Assembly: GCA_000733415.1 (NCBI GenBank) | Contig: KL662192.1 | Span: 1,035,114-1,099,113 of the forward strand | Length of the DNA stretch: 64,000 nt | Source: [Leptolyngbya] sp. JSC-1 | GTDB taxonomy: Bacteria; Cyanobacteriota; Cyanobacteriia; Elainellales; Elainellaceae | Reading direction: 5' to 3' | Shown: positions 6,929 through 15,556 of the stretch, piece by piece | How the letters are laid out: the number at the start of each line of letters is the position of its first letter | Position numbering within the stretch: position 1 is the first letter of the stretch | The notes under the pieces: model-generated | Databases searched by the model: none | The model's input: only the letters and a program-made list of their open reading frames with translations | What the model was told of the DNA's origin: nothing | Translations under genes and position numbers: made by a program

Positions 6929-9055
6929 ATGCACGTTGCACTCTGGCCTGGTGATGTTTACCCGCTCGGTGCCCACTGGGATGGCAAAGGCACCAACTTT
7001 GCCCTATTTTCGGAAAATGCAACCGGAGTGGACTTGTGCCTGTTTGATGACGACGATCAGGAAACCTGTATTTCCCTTACTGAAGTCAGCAATTTTGTCT
7101 GGCATGGCTATTTACCCGGCATTGGCCCAGGCCAGCGCTATGGTTTCCGCGTCCACGGCCCCTATGCTCCTGAGCAAGGCCATCGGTTTAACCCCCACAA
7201 GCTGTTGATTGACCCCTATGCAAAGGCGATTGATGGCGAAGTCGCCAGCGGTCCCGAAATTTTTGGTTATAGCTGGAACGATCCGCATCAGGATCTGTCG
7301 TTTTCGGACCTTGACAGCGCACCCCTCGTGCCCAAATCGGTTGTGGTTGATGAGACCTTTGATTGGGAAGACGATGCCCTGTTGCGCACCCCCTGGCACG
7401 AAACCGTCATTTATGAAACTCATGTACGCGGCTTTACCAAACAGCATCCCGATATTCCCGAAGAGCTGCGCGGCACCTATGCGGGACTAGCGCATCCGGC
7501 AGCAATTGAGCATCTGCAACGGTTAGGGATAACGGCAGTAGAGCTGATGCCGATTCACCATTACCTGTCGCTGCCGGGTTACTTGACCGACAAGGGCTTG
7601 AAGAACTATTGGGGCTATGATTCAATTAACTTCTTTGCCCCGTTTGCCGGATATAGTTCTGCCGGTACCGCTGGACAGCAGGTAGCCGAATTTAAGCAAA
7701 TGGTGAAAGCCCTGCATCGCGCCGGTATCGAAGTGATTCTCGATGTGGTTTACAACCATACGGGCGAAGGCAATCATTTGGGGCCAACCCTGTCGTTGCG
7801 GGGGGTAGATAACGCGGCCTATTACCGCTTAGTCGAGGACAATCCCCGCTACTATATGGACTTTACGGGCTGCGGCAACTCGCTCTACATGCGCCACCCG
7901 CAAGTGCTGAAGCTGATCATGGATAGCCTGCGCTATTGGGTGCTGGAAATGCATGTAGATGGCTTCCGATTTGATTTAGCCTCAGCCTTAGCCAGAGAGC
8001 TATACGAAGTCAACAGCTTGGCAGCCTTCTTCGATATTATTCACCAAGATCCAATCATTGCTGATGTGAAGCTGATCGCCGAACCCTGGGATGTGGGTGA
8101 AGGTGGTTATCAGGTGGGCAACTTTCCGGTGTTGTGGTCCGAGTGGAATGGCCGCTACCGGGACACGGTGCGAGACTTCTGGCGCGGAGAAGAGCGGACC
8201 CTGGGTGAGTTTGCCTACCGACTTACCGGCAGCCCCGATGTCTATTTCCAAATGAATGGCCGCCGTCCCAATGCCAGTATTAACTTCATCACGGCCCACG
8301 ATGGTTTCACCTTAAATGATCTGGTCAGCTACAACGAAAAGCACAATGAAATGAACGGGGAAGACAACCGGGATGGCGATAATCATAATCGCGCCTGGAA
8401 CTGTGGTGTCGAAGGCGAAACTGACGATCCGGGAGTTTTACAGCTGCGGGAACGCCAGCGCCGCAATTTTCTCGTTACCCTGATGCTTTCCCAGGGCATT
8501 CCCATGCTGTTGGGCGGCGACGAAATTGGCCGCACTCAGGGTGGAAACAACAACGCCTACTGCCAGGACAATGAAATCTCTTGGTTTGATTGGGATCTAA
8601 AAGAAGCCAACGAAGACTTACTCAACTTTGTGCGAGAGCTGATCTACTTCCGGCGACAGCATCCTGTGTTCCGGCGACGCAAATGGTTCCAAGGGCAGGC
8701 GATCCACGGCTCAGGAGTTACCGATATTGGCTGGTACAACCCCGACGGTAGCGAAATGACTCAAGAGCAATGGGAAATCGGCTATGCCAAGTCGGTTGCC
8801 CTATTCCTGAACGGCAACAAAATTCCCAGCCCCGGTCCCCAAGGCCAAAAAATTAGTGACGATAGTTTTCTGATCTGCTTCAATGCCCACTACGAACTGA
8901 TCGAGTATGCACTTCCCTCAGAGTTTCAAGACGAAACCTGGAGCCTAGTTATTGACACTAAAGAGCCGCGCTTTGTGAAAGCAGGGAAAACTTTTACTGG
9001 TCAGCAAACTATTCCAGTCATTGACCGTTCAATTGTCGTACTCTGTCTTCAGTAA
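6929..9055 (+). CDS. glgX: Glycogen debranching enzyme (isoamylase type) GlgX
   Basis: A 708-residue GH13 glycogen-debranching enzyme that hydrolyses alpha-1,6 branch points during glycogen breakdown in the cytoplasm. An N-terminal CBM48 domain begins YPLGAHWDGKGTNFALFSEN. The TIM barrel carries DVVYNHTGEG, GFRFDLAS (nucleophile Asp349), IAEPWD (acid/base Glu385) and TAHDGFTL (Asp458). The typical C-terminal beta domain follows. Length matches the family. The gene is alone, preceded by about 260 nt of non-coding DNA. The start ATG 6929 follows a weak Shine-Dalgarno (TAGGAG about 16-21 nt upstream). Confidence 0.95.
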   Translation: MHVALWPGDVYPLGAHWDGKGTNFALFSENATGVDLCLFDDDDQETCISLTEVSNFVWHGYLPGIGPGQRYGFRVHGPYAPEQGHRFNPHKLLIDPYAKAIDGEVASGPEIFGYSWNDPHQDLSFSDLDSAPLVPKSVVVDETFDWEDDALLRTPWHETVIYETHVRGFTKQHPDIPEELRGTYAGLAHPAAIEHLQRLGITAVELMPIHHYLSLPGYLTDKGLKNYWGYDSINFFAPFAGYSSAGTAGQQVAEFKQMVKALHRAGIEVILDVVYNHTGEGNHLGPTLSLRGVDNAAYYRLVEDNPRYYMDFTGCGNSLYMRHPQVLKLIMDSLRYWVLEMHVDGFRFDLASALARELYEVNSLAAFFDIIHQDPIIADVKLIAEPWDVGEGGYQVGNFPVLWSEWNGRYRDTVRDFWRGEERTLGEFAYRLTGSPDVYFQMNGRRPNASINFITAHDGFTLNDLVSYNEKHNEMNGEDNRDGDNHNRAWNCGVEGETDDPGVLQLRERQRRNFLVTLMLSQGIPMLLGGDEIGRTQGGNNNAYCQDNEISWFDWDLKEANEDLLNFVRELIYFRRQHPVFRRRKWFQGQAIHGSGVTDIGWYNPDGSEMTQEQWEIGYAKSVALFLNGNKIPSPGPQGQKISDDSFLICFNAHYELIEYALPSEFQDETWSLVIDTKEPRFVKAGKTFTGQQTIPVIDRSIVVLCLQ

Positions 9056-9078
9056 GTCCTAAACTCTCAATCCCAAAT

Positions 9079-9540
9079 TCAATTCATTCGATTTGATGGC
9101 CCATCTACTGAACAATCACTTTCAAAACAGTGTTTGGGTTGCAGGATAGCTCGGATTCGATGCAGCAATTCATCAAAATCAATCGGCTTACGAATAAAGC
9201 CATCGGCTCCCACATCAAATCCTTCAGCTGGGGTCGGCTCGGTGTAGCCCGTAACTAACAAAATTGGAATAAACGGCAAAGAGGGATCTTGCCGAACCCG
9301 CTGGGTCACCTCAAAGCCGTTCATGTCAGGCATCATGACATCGAGCAGCATCAAATCGGGAGGTGCAGTTTTGATCCTATCCAGAGCTGCCGGACCGCTG
9401 TCAGCCAATTCCACCTGATATCCTTCGCTTTCCAAAATTGCTTGTAACAGCAGAAGGTTATCAGCGATATCATCAACGACTAAAATTCGGTCGATTTCAC
9501 AGTTCATCTTAGAGAACACAATATCGGGAACAACAGGCAT
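9079..9540 (-). CDS. Single-domain response regulator (receiver only)
   Basis: A 153-residue CheY-like receiver with no output domain. The acidic pocket is in ILVVDD, the phospho-acceptor Asp in LMLLDVMMPDMNG, the switch Thr in LLVTGYT and the Lys in FIRKPID. An in-frame ATG at 9507 (MNCEIDRIL) lies just before the first strand and is an equally likely start. It converges on glgX with 23 nt between the stop codons. No kinase gene is adjacent, so it probably receives phosphate from an unlinked or hybrid kinase. Confidence 0.85.
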   Translation of the reverse strand: MPVVPDIVFSKMNCEIDRILVVDDIADNLLLLQAILESEGYQVELADSGPAALDRIKTAPPDLMLLDVMMPDMNGFEVTQRVRQDPSLPFIPILLVTGYTEPTPAEGFDVGADGFIRKPIDFDELLHRIRAILQPKHCFESDCSVDGPSNRMN

Positions 9541-9768
9541 TTGGTCTAGGATATTCGCTACTGGTATCCATTGTCTTGATCCAAATCACGCAGCTAACTC
9601 CTGCTAAAGTTAGATTCCACTTAACCTCTACCAGTTGCGTTCGACACCTAATGACAGAACTATAACACCAACTGTGCACCTCATCTATAGAGCGAACTAG
9701 AACAAGCAAACCAGAGACTTGAACAGCTCAAGCCTATGGGAGCAATTCTGGGAAAGGTACGGGAAATA

Positions 9769-10047
9769 GGCATTGCTGAATAAAGCTATGAATTGTGCAG
9801 TCAATTGTCATCTTGGCAGCCCCCTTTTCTGGGATGCCCGCAGGGTTATAATCCCCCTAAACCCCTACGGGGATGCGCCTTCAGCGTAGATCAAGGGGAC
9901 TTCAATCCCTAGTTGGTAGGTGCTGCGCACAGGCTTCGCCTTTTCCCGCTTGGGTAAGGGGGGTAGGGGGGATCTTCGACTTGTGTGGACACGGTAGCTA
10001 AAGTTAAGGGGCAAGAGGAGCCTATCATAGGCAAATTCAGCAACGCC
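9769..10047. repeat. MITE, family C, with 8-bp near-duplicated target (copy 1)
   Basis: A 279-bp element with terminal inverted repeats GGCATTGCTGAAT (left) and ATTCAGCAACGCC (right). The flanks GGGAAATA and GGGAAACA match at 7 of 8 positions, as for an 8-bp target-site duplication. The interior shares about 160 bp with the second copy at 49964-50219 (CCCTACGGGGATGCGCCTTC, TTGGTAGGTGCTGCGC, ATCTTCGACTTGTGTG). No transposase is encoded. Confidence 0.8.
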
Positions 10048-10348
10048 GGGAAACAATGCTCTTGGATGAGCAACTTACAATAGTATGAGAAAGTCTGCCG
10101 AAGCATAGAAGGAATTTGTTGGAGAATACCCTTTCACTTCGCGTATTAGTTTATCGATTTCGGTCCAAATGTCTATATGAAGATATGGAGAAAAGGCTGT
10201 TGATCCCAGTCAGTTAACTAACAAGAGTTAAAGGTTCAACGGCACCATGAGCACTTTATTTGAAGCGACGCAAGCTCCCAGAGAGCATTTCTCGAGTCTG
10301 TACAAAATTTTGTGTCAATTTAGCTTGCACTTAAGTCATGAGCGACTT

Positions 10349-10490
10349 ATACCAAATACTTCGATGAATGATACATATGCCAAACCGCCCCCCAACCCCC
10401 AATTCTGGGGGAGTCGGGCCGCTCAAAGTCCCCCAGAATGGGAGGATTTAGGGGGCAAGGATCTGCATCATTCACAAACATATTTGGTAT
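10349..10490. repeat. 142-bp inverted-repeat element
   Basis: Terminal inverted repeats of about 24 bp: the left end ATACCAAATACTTCGATGAA (continuing TGAT) pairs with the reverse complement of the right end ATTCACAAACATATTTGGTAT. The interior is C/G-rich (CCCCCCAACCCCC, GGGGGAGTC, AGTCCCCCAGAATGGG) and could fold into a long hairpin. Small open frames across it are not credible genes. One copy only in the window. The rest of 9541-10576 shows no gene. Confidence 0.65.
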
Positions 10491-10576
10491 TAGGCAGCAA
10501 GACAACACATCAGGATTGACAGACTCGCAGGGGGACCAAACCCAATGTCAGAACTAATAAATGCCTAATCACCCAG

Positions 10577-10813
10577 CTACATTTTGCCCTTCTGCATTAC
10601 CTCTTGTAGATGTCTGCGCACTTCTTGGGCGTGCTCTTTGTCTGCCTGCTGAAGTTTTTGTAAGAGTTCGACACAGGGTTGCGAATCGGCACTGCGAGCA
10701 TCTTGCATATAGGTCTCATAAAGCTGAACTGCTTCTGACTTATTCTTCAGTACCGCAAGGAGATCGTATTCGAGATCGCTAATTGCTTTGGAGTTACCGT
10801 TGCTTTGAGCCAT
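10577..10813 (-). CDS. Small helical hypothetical protein, 78 aa
   Basis: Starts at the ATG complementary to 10811-10813 (MAQSNGNSK), with GAGGA about 7 nt upstream; a longer in-frame start lies 42 nt further up but has no such signal. The product is soluble, almost entirely helical, and amphipathic: DLEYDLLAVLKNKSEAVQLY then a second helix CVELLQKLQQADKEHAQEV. The pattern of a helical hairpin with spaced Glu and His recalls half of a ferritin/rubrerythrin-like bundle, but no complete metal site is visible. Function unknown. Confidence 0.65.
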   Translation of the reverse strand: MAQSNGNSKAISDLEYDLLAVLKNKSEAVQLYETYMQDARSADSQPCVELLQKLQQADKEHAQEVRRHLQEVMQKGKM

Positions 10814-10933
10814 ACCACATTCCTCGATGAAAATTGTGTTAACCTGTATATTCACGTTGGCTCATATTTCCTATTCAGCCATCGCTCCTAATGCATAGAG
10901 ATCTTGTGTATTGATTGAAACAGTTTGTATTCA

Positions 10934-11290
10934 TTAATTTTGATTTAACAAAAATAGAACGCCGAGTAAGGCTTCCACTGCCACACCGCCCCAGTTTTTA
11001 ATCGAAATGCTGCGGTCAAACCAGCTGGAGAGAAATCGCACCACTGCCGCAGTCAACGAAGCAACGCCTAGCACTGTAAATGCATCGGGGGATTGGAGCC
11101 AAAGACAAGCCACACACAGGCCCAGGAAAAAGCTGCCGAGGGTCGAACGAATTTCAGACATCCCCAATGGTTCGATCGGTGCAAGCCCTACAAAACCAGC
11201 CATAGTTTTGGGAAAACAAAGTGCAGCGATGCCAAGCAGCCCCAGCAGTAAAGCAGCGCCGTTGGGTGCCAGGTAAGTGATTGTGTCCAC
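10934..11290 (-). CDS. Small integral membrane protein, 118 aa
   Basis: Four hydrophobic segments are visible (about 9-28, 45-64, 70-86 and 101-116) with short polar loops, giving a compact four-helix membrane protein of DUF4345-like appearance. The N-terminus is MDTITYLAPNG and the chain ends LLFLLNQN. No catalytic or binding motif is evident. It lies 120 nt upstream, on the same strand, of the small helical protein and may share a transcript. Function unknown. Confidence 0.65.
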   Translation of the reverse strand: MDTITYLAPNGAALLLGLLGIAALCFPKTMAGFVGLAPIEPLGMSEIRSTLGSFFLGLCVACLWLQSPDAFTVLGVASLTAAVVRFLSSWFDRSISIKNWGGVAVEALLGVLFLLNQN

Positions 11291-11328
11291 GCTTGTTAGT
11301 TAACCTATAAATCATCAACATGAAAAAT

Positions 11329-11356
11329 GCCTTCCTGAGAGTTAGCATAGGAAGGC
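11329..11356. other. Isolated hairpin in a gene-poor gap
   Basis: GCCTTCCT (11329-11336) and AGGAAGGC (11349-11356) form an 8-bp stem with a 12-nt loop, upstream of the membrane-protein gene on its opposite flank. No T-run follows, so it is not a clear terminator. The AT-rich stretch 11357-11566 shows nothing else I can support. Confidence 0.35.
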
Positions 11357-11566
11357 GATTGGCCCACGGAGACAGATAATACCGGTCAGAGTCAGTACAC
11401 CACCACTCGGTTGAAACAACTAGACAGACAAGCCAGAAAATAAATCAAAAAGACAAACTTAAAGATATAAAAAGTTAAGCTAAGTTTTGAAAGAATTAAA
11501 AAATTAATAAATTTAAAGTAGCTAACTTCAAGCAATCCGTCTTCTACCAACCGATAGATCTTCGTC

Positions 11567-11860
11567 TTATCGACCAAAAGGCATATAGTGTGTTGCTTCA
11601 TCTTGTAAGCATGCCAACAACTTCCTGTTACCTAAGGCGGTGCAATAGCAATAGACGCTATGCAGATTTTGGCTTGGCATCCGTTCCTGAAATACTGCAA
11701 GAATATGCAAACGTAATTTCATATGAGTTAATGAAAATTGACCTAATGCTGTAGGAGTTTTACCAGCTGCAATAATTAGTTTCTGGATTAATTCTGGTTG
11801 ACTTGGTTTAAATAGATAGGAGCATGCGTTTGACTGAACTTTAGGAAAATACCTCAGCAA
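11567..11860 (-). CDS. Possible hypothetical protein, 97 aa
   Basis: An open frame whose middle part looks protein-like: KPSQPELIQKLIIAAGKTPT followed by ALGQFSLTHMKLRLHILAV and YCTALGNRKLLACLQDE. These read as amphipathic helices with good hydrophobic spacing. The N-terminal ~15 residues and the last few (HYMPFGR) look less convincing, so the true gene may be shorter or decayed. No family recognised and no good Shine-Dalgarno. Confidence 0.35.
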   Translation of the reverse strand: MLRYFPKVQSNACSYLFKPSQPELIQKLIIAAGKTPTALGQFSLTHMKLRLHILAVFQERMPSQNLHSVYCYCTALGNRKLLACLQDEATHYMPFGR

Positions 11861-12038
11861 CGTTGCTCATTGCACAACTTAATATATGGCCATAGCCGAT
11901 TATACTATCAAGACCTGTAACTCTAGTCAGAGGCTGAAAACAGCACCTTCTCACCTGTGATGGAGATGCAGAACTGCGACGACAGCGTATAACTGTACTC
12001 AGGCACGAATTATTCGATGTAATAGAGGAGATGTAAGA

Positions 12039-12242
12039 ATGCTTGCTACCCTGGCAGAACCGCGATTCCGACAAGCACAAAAAGTATCTTTCTTAGGTGG
12101 AGAGGGAGTGATTCAGAGCTATCGACCGAGTAACGGAACCTGGACTTATCTGGTTGAGATGTTCAAGGGGCCAGAACCAGCCTTCGGTCGTCTAGGACAA
12201 GAAACAATGGTGTTGCTATATGAAACGGAACTGAATGGTTAA
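12039..12242 (+). CDS. Small conserved-looking hypothetical protein, 67 aa
   Basis: The ATG is preceded by AGAGGAG about 8 nt upstream, a good ribosome binding site. The product (MLATLAEPRFRQAQKVSFLG...) has alternating hydrophobic residues typical of a small beta-barrel: KVSFLGGEGVIQSYRP, TWTYLVEMFKG, ETMVLLYETEL. The pattern is like small SH3/KOW-type domains (VxFxGGxGxI), which often bind RNA or protein, but this is only a fold guess. No adjacent partner. Confidence 0.6.
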   Translation: MLATLAEPRFRQAQKVSFLGGEGVIQSYRPSNGTWTYLVEMFKGPEPAFGRLGQETMVLLYETELNG

Positions 12243-12400
12243 GTGTAGCGCTAAGTATGGTTTGGGCAGTAGAATTTGGGCAGTGTGGCTTGTCCTATAT
12301 CGCTCGCCTATAGCTCGTACATTGGCTTCTGCTCAAGGGGTTCATGCTCGATGGCTTGAGTTAGACGTTTAGGGACGGTGAATATTTACGGAAGGTGAAT

Positions 12401-12607
12401 ATGAACGATCTATCAGGTTTAGTTGTTTACACGTTGTTATCCCAGCTCTTGCTGGCGGGTTTGATTGGCTCCCTATTCCAAATCCGCAATGCGATGGAAA
12501 ACGCAGATGTAGCTGATTTTTCCTTCTGGACTTTGGTTGCCAGCATTATTAGCATCATTCCCTTTACTCTTCACAGAACTCTCTACGGCGCGGTGCTGAT
12601 GCATTAG
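12401..12607 (+). CDS. Small two-helix membrane protein, 68 aa
   Basis: The ATG 12401 (MNDLSGLVVY) follows GGAAGG by 5 nt; a GTG two codons earlier is less likely. Two hydrophobic segments are visible, LVVYTLLSQLLLAGLIGSLF and FSFWTLVASIISIIPFTL, joined by a charged loop RNAMENADVAD. Small membrane proteins of this type are common in cyanobacteria; I cannot assign a function. A strong hairpin lies downstream at 12733-12749. Confidence 0.55.
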   Translation: MNDLSGLVVYTLLSQLLLAGLIGSLFQIRNAMENADVADFSFWTLVASIISIIPFTLHRTLYGAVLMH

Positions 12608-12732
12608 TTGGCATCGATACTTCACTAGTGCTGTAGCTATTAGAACACTCGTATCTATTAGAACTTCAATCTATTTGGGGTTAGATTCCCCGATCCTTAG
12701 GGCGTTTGTATTCGGCCATGTAAACCGAAATA

Positions 12733-12749
12733 CCCCGCCTGCGGCGGGG
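12733..12749. terminator. G/C-rich hairpin between convergent genes
   Basis: CCCCGCC and GGCGGGG form a perfect 7-bp stem with a 3-nt loop (TGC), followed on the plus strand by GAGTTTATTT. It sits between convergent genes (12401-12607 plus and 12772-13167 minus) and could terminate either. Confidence 0.6.
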
Positions 12750-12771
12750 CGAGTTTATTTAGCTACATTGC

Positions 12772-13167
12772 TTAGCTAGATTGATCGGTCATTCGCTTCT
12801 GCTGTGCTCGTTCCTGTAACTCCATTTGCTTCTCGAGTTCTTTGTTCAAAAAGTAGTTGAGGAATGTCCGAATCAGAGCAATCGAACCGAGCTGGATCAA
12901 CGTGTTTTCAGACGGAGCAATAGTTGTGGCTAGAATGTCCGCTCCGAGCTGAAATTCCAGCGCTAACGCCAACCAGGTTCCGAAACTAGTGCGCAGTTGA
13001 ATAAACGGAAAGTCAACATAGTGATGCCGGTTAAGTTTGATTGCCAGCTGAATGGTTTTAACGACTCCAAACAAAACACAGCCGACGGCAATTGCTTCCA
13101 GCAAAAACCCTCCCAGGGTAGCGACCCCAACTAGTGCACCTTCAAGGTGTTCAAAAAGCCATTTCAT
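12772..13167 (-). CDS. DUF1622-type membrane protein
   Basis: A 131-residue protein with an N-terminal membrane segment (GALVGVATLGGFLLEAIAVGCVLFGVV), an amphipathic loop with LRTSFGTWLALALEFQLGAD, and a second hydrophobic stretch ending in IRTFLNYFLNKELE. The RTSFGxWL...LALEFQLAAD and RTxLNYFLxxEL blocks are the hallmarks of DUF1622 proteins, small membrane proteins of unknown function. The tail is charged and Gln-rich. Its start (ATG at 13167) adjoins a C-rich short tandem tract (13168-13205). The remaining 13206-13518 holds no gene I can support. Confidence 0.7.
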   Translation of the reverse strand: MKWLFEHLEGALVGVATLGGFLLEAIAVGCVLFGVVKTIQLAIKLNRHHYVDFPFIQLRTSFGTWLALALEFQLGADILATTIAPSENTLIQLGSIALIRTFLNYFLNKELEKQMELQERAQQKRMTDQSS

Positions 13168-13518
13168 TGTCTCTACCCCCTACTCCCCACTCCCCACTCC
13201 CCACCCCCTACTCCAGCTCAGCGGCCATTCACGTCCAGCATAAGAGCATTTACTCCATTGAAAAACTCCGGCGAGCTTTCGGTAGACGCTGAACTTCAAC
13301 TGATGCCAGCGGCGGCTCAGGCGACCATAATAACTCTGAAATAGTTCTAAATCCAGTTCGACAAGGTCTACGTATAGGTTTTTGATCACGGTGGAACAGA
13401 TTAGCATGGTTAGGATCCGTTTGGCTCAGGGGCCAATTAGGGCCAGGCAGAACAGCTCGTCTACGCTCTGCCCCTAACCGGCTGATCTTGAAGTCCACCT
13501 TTCATTTCACCATGCCTT

Positions 13519-13947
13519 ATGTCGAACTCTACTAGCTCTATTAACCCTACTTTGTCGGCTGAACTCATCCATTCTGTGGTGCAGCAATACTTTGCCGCCA
13601 GTCGCAGCAGCAATCAGGCTGAAGCAATGGTGGTCTGTTTTGCGGCAGATAGTGTCACTCACGATCCGGCAGAGCGACCGGGATTGCGCGGTCATCAAGA
13701 ATTGCAACAGTTTTTTCAAGGTGTGATCAGCTTATTTGAAACTGTGGGCCTGCAAGCAGACTTTATCTCGATCAATGGCAATGAAGCGGCTGTAAAATGG
13801 ACAGGGTATGGCGTTGGCCGTAATGGCAAGTCCGTAACGTTTGAAGGTATTGATCTATTTCAATTCAATTCCGCAGGCAAAATCCAAACGATGCGGGCGT
13901 ACTGGGATCCAGCTGCAATGCTGGCAAAACTTCAGGAAGGCGCTTGA
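13519..13947 (+). CDS. SnoaL/NTF2-like protein
   Basis: A 142-residue cone-shaped alpha+beta (NTF2-like) protein of the SnoaL/ketosteroid-isomerase type. Signature features are an N-terminal helix pair (HSVVQQYFAASRSSNQAE), FAADSVTHDPAERPGLRGH with the usual HDP and GxxG, and the closing strands FEGIDLFQFNSAGKIQTMRAYWDP. Such proteins bind small hydrophobic molecules; some are isomerases or cyclases. It lies 33 nt upstream of the amidohydrolase gene, so both are probably co-transcribed and may act on the same compound. Confidence 0.75.
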   Translation: MSNSTSSINPTLSAELIHSVVQQYFAASRSSNQAEAMVVCFAADSVTHDPAERPGLRGHQELQQFFQGVISLFETVGLQADFISINGNEAAVKWTGYGVGRNGKSVTFEGIDLFQFNSAGKIQTMRAYWDPAAMLAKLQEGA

Positions 13948-13980
13948 CCGGGTATTCTACACAGCGACAACACAACTACC

Positions 13981-15555
13981 ATGAGCGACACTCAGAGCAA
14001 CACTCAGGGCGATAATCCGAGCCGCAATCCGAGCAATCATCCAGGCAATATCCAACTGATACGAGGTCGCTGGATCTTCACAGGAGATGAACTGATCGAC
14101 GATGGGGCCGTTGCCATTCAAGCTGACCGGATTGTGGAGCTAGGTCGCTGGACTGATTTACAGGCCAAATATCCCAACTCAGAGGTGCTAGGTTCTAGCC
14201 AACATGCAGTTTTACCAGGGCTGATCAACGCCCATCACCATAGCAATGGCGTTCCGAATTCGTTGCAGGGAGTAGACGATGATTTCTTGGAGCTGTGGCT
14301 GTTTGCCAATATTGCCCTGCAGCCCCAAGACCCGACCCTCAAAACTCTGCTGAGCGCAGCTGCCCTGTTGCAGAGTGGTGTGACAGCGGTTGTGGATGTG
14401 ACGACGATCTCCGATAGCCCAGAGGCTGGTTTGACCGACCTAGAGAGACGGCTGCATGCCTATGAGCAGGCCGGTTTGCGAGTCGCTCTGACTCCGGGGG
14501 TTACCTACACCAGCGTTTTGGTGCATGGGGAAGATGAGGCGTTTCTAGCCAGCTTACCGGCAGCCTTGCGTCAGCGACTCCAAGCGCTAGTGCTATTGCA
14601 GCAATCCCTCTCACCCGCCGCTTACTTGGAGCTGATCAGCGATTTGGTGCGCCGCTATCAGGCCCATCCCCATATCAAAATCTGGTTTGGGCCGCCGGGG
14701 CCGCAGTGGGTAGAGGAGGATCTGCTGCTCAAAATTGTGGCCGCCGCTGAGGATCTGAATACTGGCGTGCAGACTCATGCGGTTGAGTCGTTCTACGAAA
14801 AGCTGATTGGGCCGCGATTTCACGGCAAATCGGTGGTGGCCCGTCTGCATGAACTGGGTGTCCTCAGTCCCCGCTTCTCGATTGCCCACGGCGTCTGGCT
14901 GAGCGAGGACGATATCCAGATTCTGGCGGAAACGGGTGCTTCGGTGAGCCACAATCCCAGTTCTAACCTGCGGCTACGGGCAGGAGTGGCACCGTTGAAT
15001 CAAATGCTGACGGCTGGCGTGACGGTGGGCTTGGGCATGGATGGAACGGCGATTGGCGATGACGAAGATATGTGGGCCGAAATCCGCCTTGCGGCTAGAC
15101 TGCATCGGACGCCCCAGTTGCATACCCCAGCACCCAGCTTCAGCGATATTTTAGGTATGGCAACTGTCGGCGGAGCCAAACTATTGATGCAGCCTGATCT
15201 GGGCAAATTGGCTCCTGGCTATAAGGCCGATCTGGTGCTGGTGAACTGCGAGCGGCTGACCTGGCCCTGGATTGCCCCGGAGGCAAACCCGCTGCATGTA
15301 GTGCTGATGCGTGCCCGCGCTGCCGATGTGGATACGGTTTTAGTGAATGGCAAGGTCGTACTTCACAACGGCCAACCCACCGGATTCGATCTGGCCGCCG
15401 TCGGTGCAGAACTTGCGGCCCAGCTCAAAGCGGCTCCCAAGCGAGAGGAGTACCGCGCCCTAGCTCAGAACTTACGACCCCATCTCGCCAACTGGTATGC
15501 CAACTGGGAATTCTCTCCCCCCGAACCCTACGCTGCCTTCAATTCCCGCATGTGA
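13981..15555 (+). CDS. Metal-dependent amidohydrolase (AtzA/TrzN-like deaminase/hydrolase)
   Basis: A 524-residue amidohydrolase-superfamily enzyme that likely hydrolyses an amine, halide or amide from a heterocycle. Metal ligands are visible: GLINAHHH (His85/His87), THAVES (His266), IAHGVW (His303) and MDGTAIGDDEDM (Asp354). The order and the DGTA...DDxDM motif resemble the TrzN/AtzA/SsnA/guanine-deaminase-type branch. It follows the SnoaL-like gene by 33 nt and converges with a CodB-type nucleobase permease, ending 1 nt from that gene's stop. This context suggests use of an imported pyrimidine or purine-like compound; inference. Confidence 0.85.
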   Translation: MSDTQSNTQGDNPSRNPSNHPGNIQLIRGRWIFTGDELIDDGAVAIQADRIVELGRWTDLQAKYPNSEVLGSSQHAVLPGLINAHHHSNGVPNSLQGVDDDFLELWLFANIALQPQDPTLKTLLSAAALLQSGVTAVVDVTTISDSPEAGLTDLERRLHAYEQAGLRVALTPGVTYTSVLVHGEDEAFLASLPAALRQRLQALVLLQQSLSPAAYLELISDLVRRYQAHPHIKIWFGPPGPQWVEEDLLLKIVAAAEDLNTGVQTHAVESFYEKLIGPRFHGKSVVARLHELGVLSPRFSIAHGVWLSEDDIQILAETGASVSHNPSSNLRLRAGVAPLNQMLTAGVTVGLGMDGTAIGDDEDMWAEIRLAARLHRTPQLHTPAPSFSDILGMATVGGAKLLMQPDLGKLAPGYKADLVLVNCERLTWPWIAPEANPLHVVLMRARAADVDTVLVNGKVVLHNGQPTGFDLAAVGAELAAQLKAAPKREEYRALAQNLRPHLANWYANWEFSPPEPYAAFNSRM

Positions 15556-15556
15556 T

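Noticed and set aside
10247..10519. A 90-aa plus-strand frame with ATG at 10247
   Set aside because: It reads through the 142-bp inverted-repeat element and shows no domain; upstream lacks a clear Shine-Dalgarno.
11392..11601. A 69-aa minus-strand frame in AT-rich DNA
   Set aside because: Composition follows the AT-rich DNA (Phe, Ile, Leu runs) and no start signal or family is visible.
13180..13407. A 75-aa minus-strand frame with a basic, aromatic stretch (SRRWHQLKFSVYRKL)
   Set aside because: It reads into the C-rich tandem tract at its end (WGVGSGE), has no Shine-Dalgarno, and matches nothing I recognise; possibly a decayed small gene.
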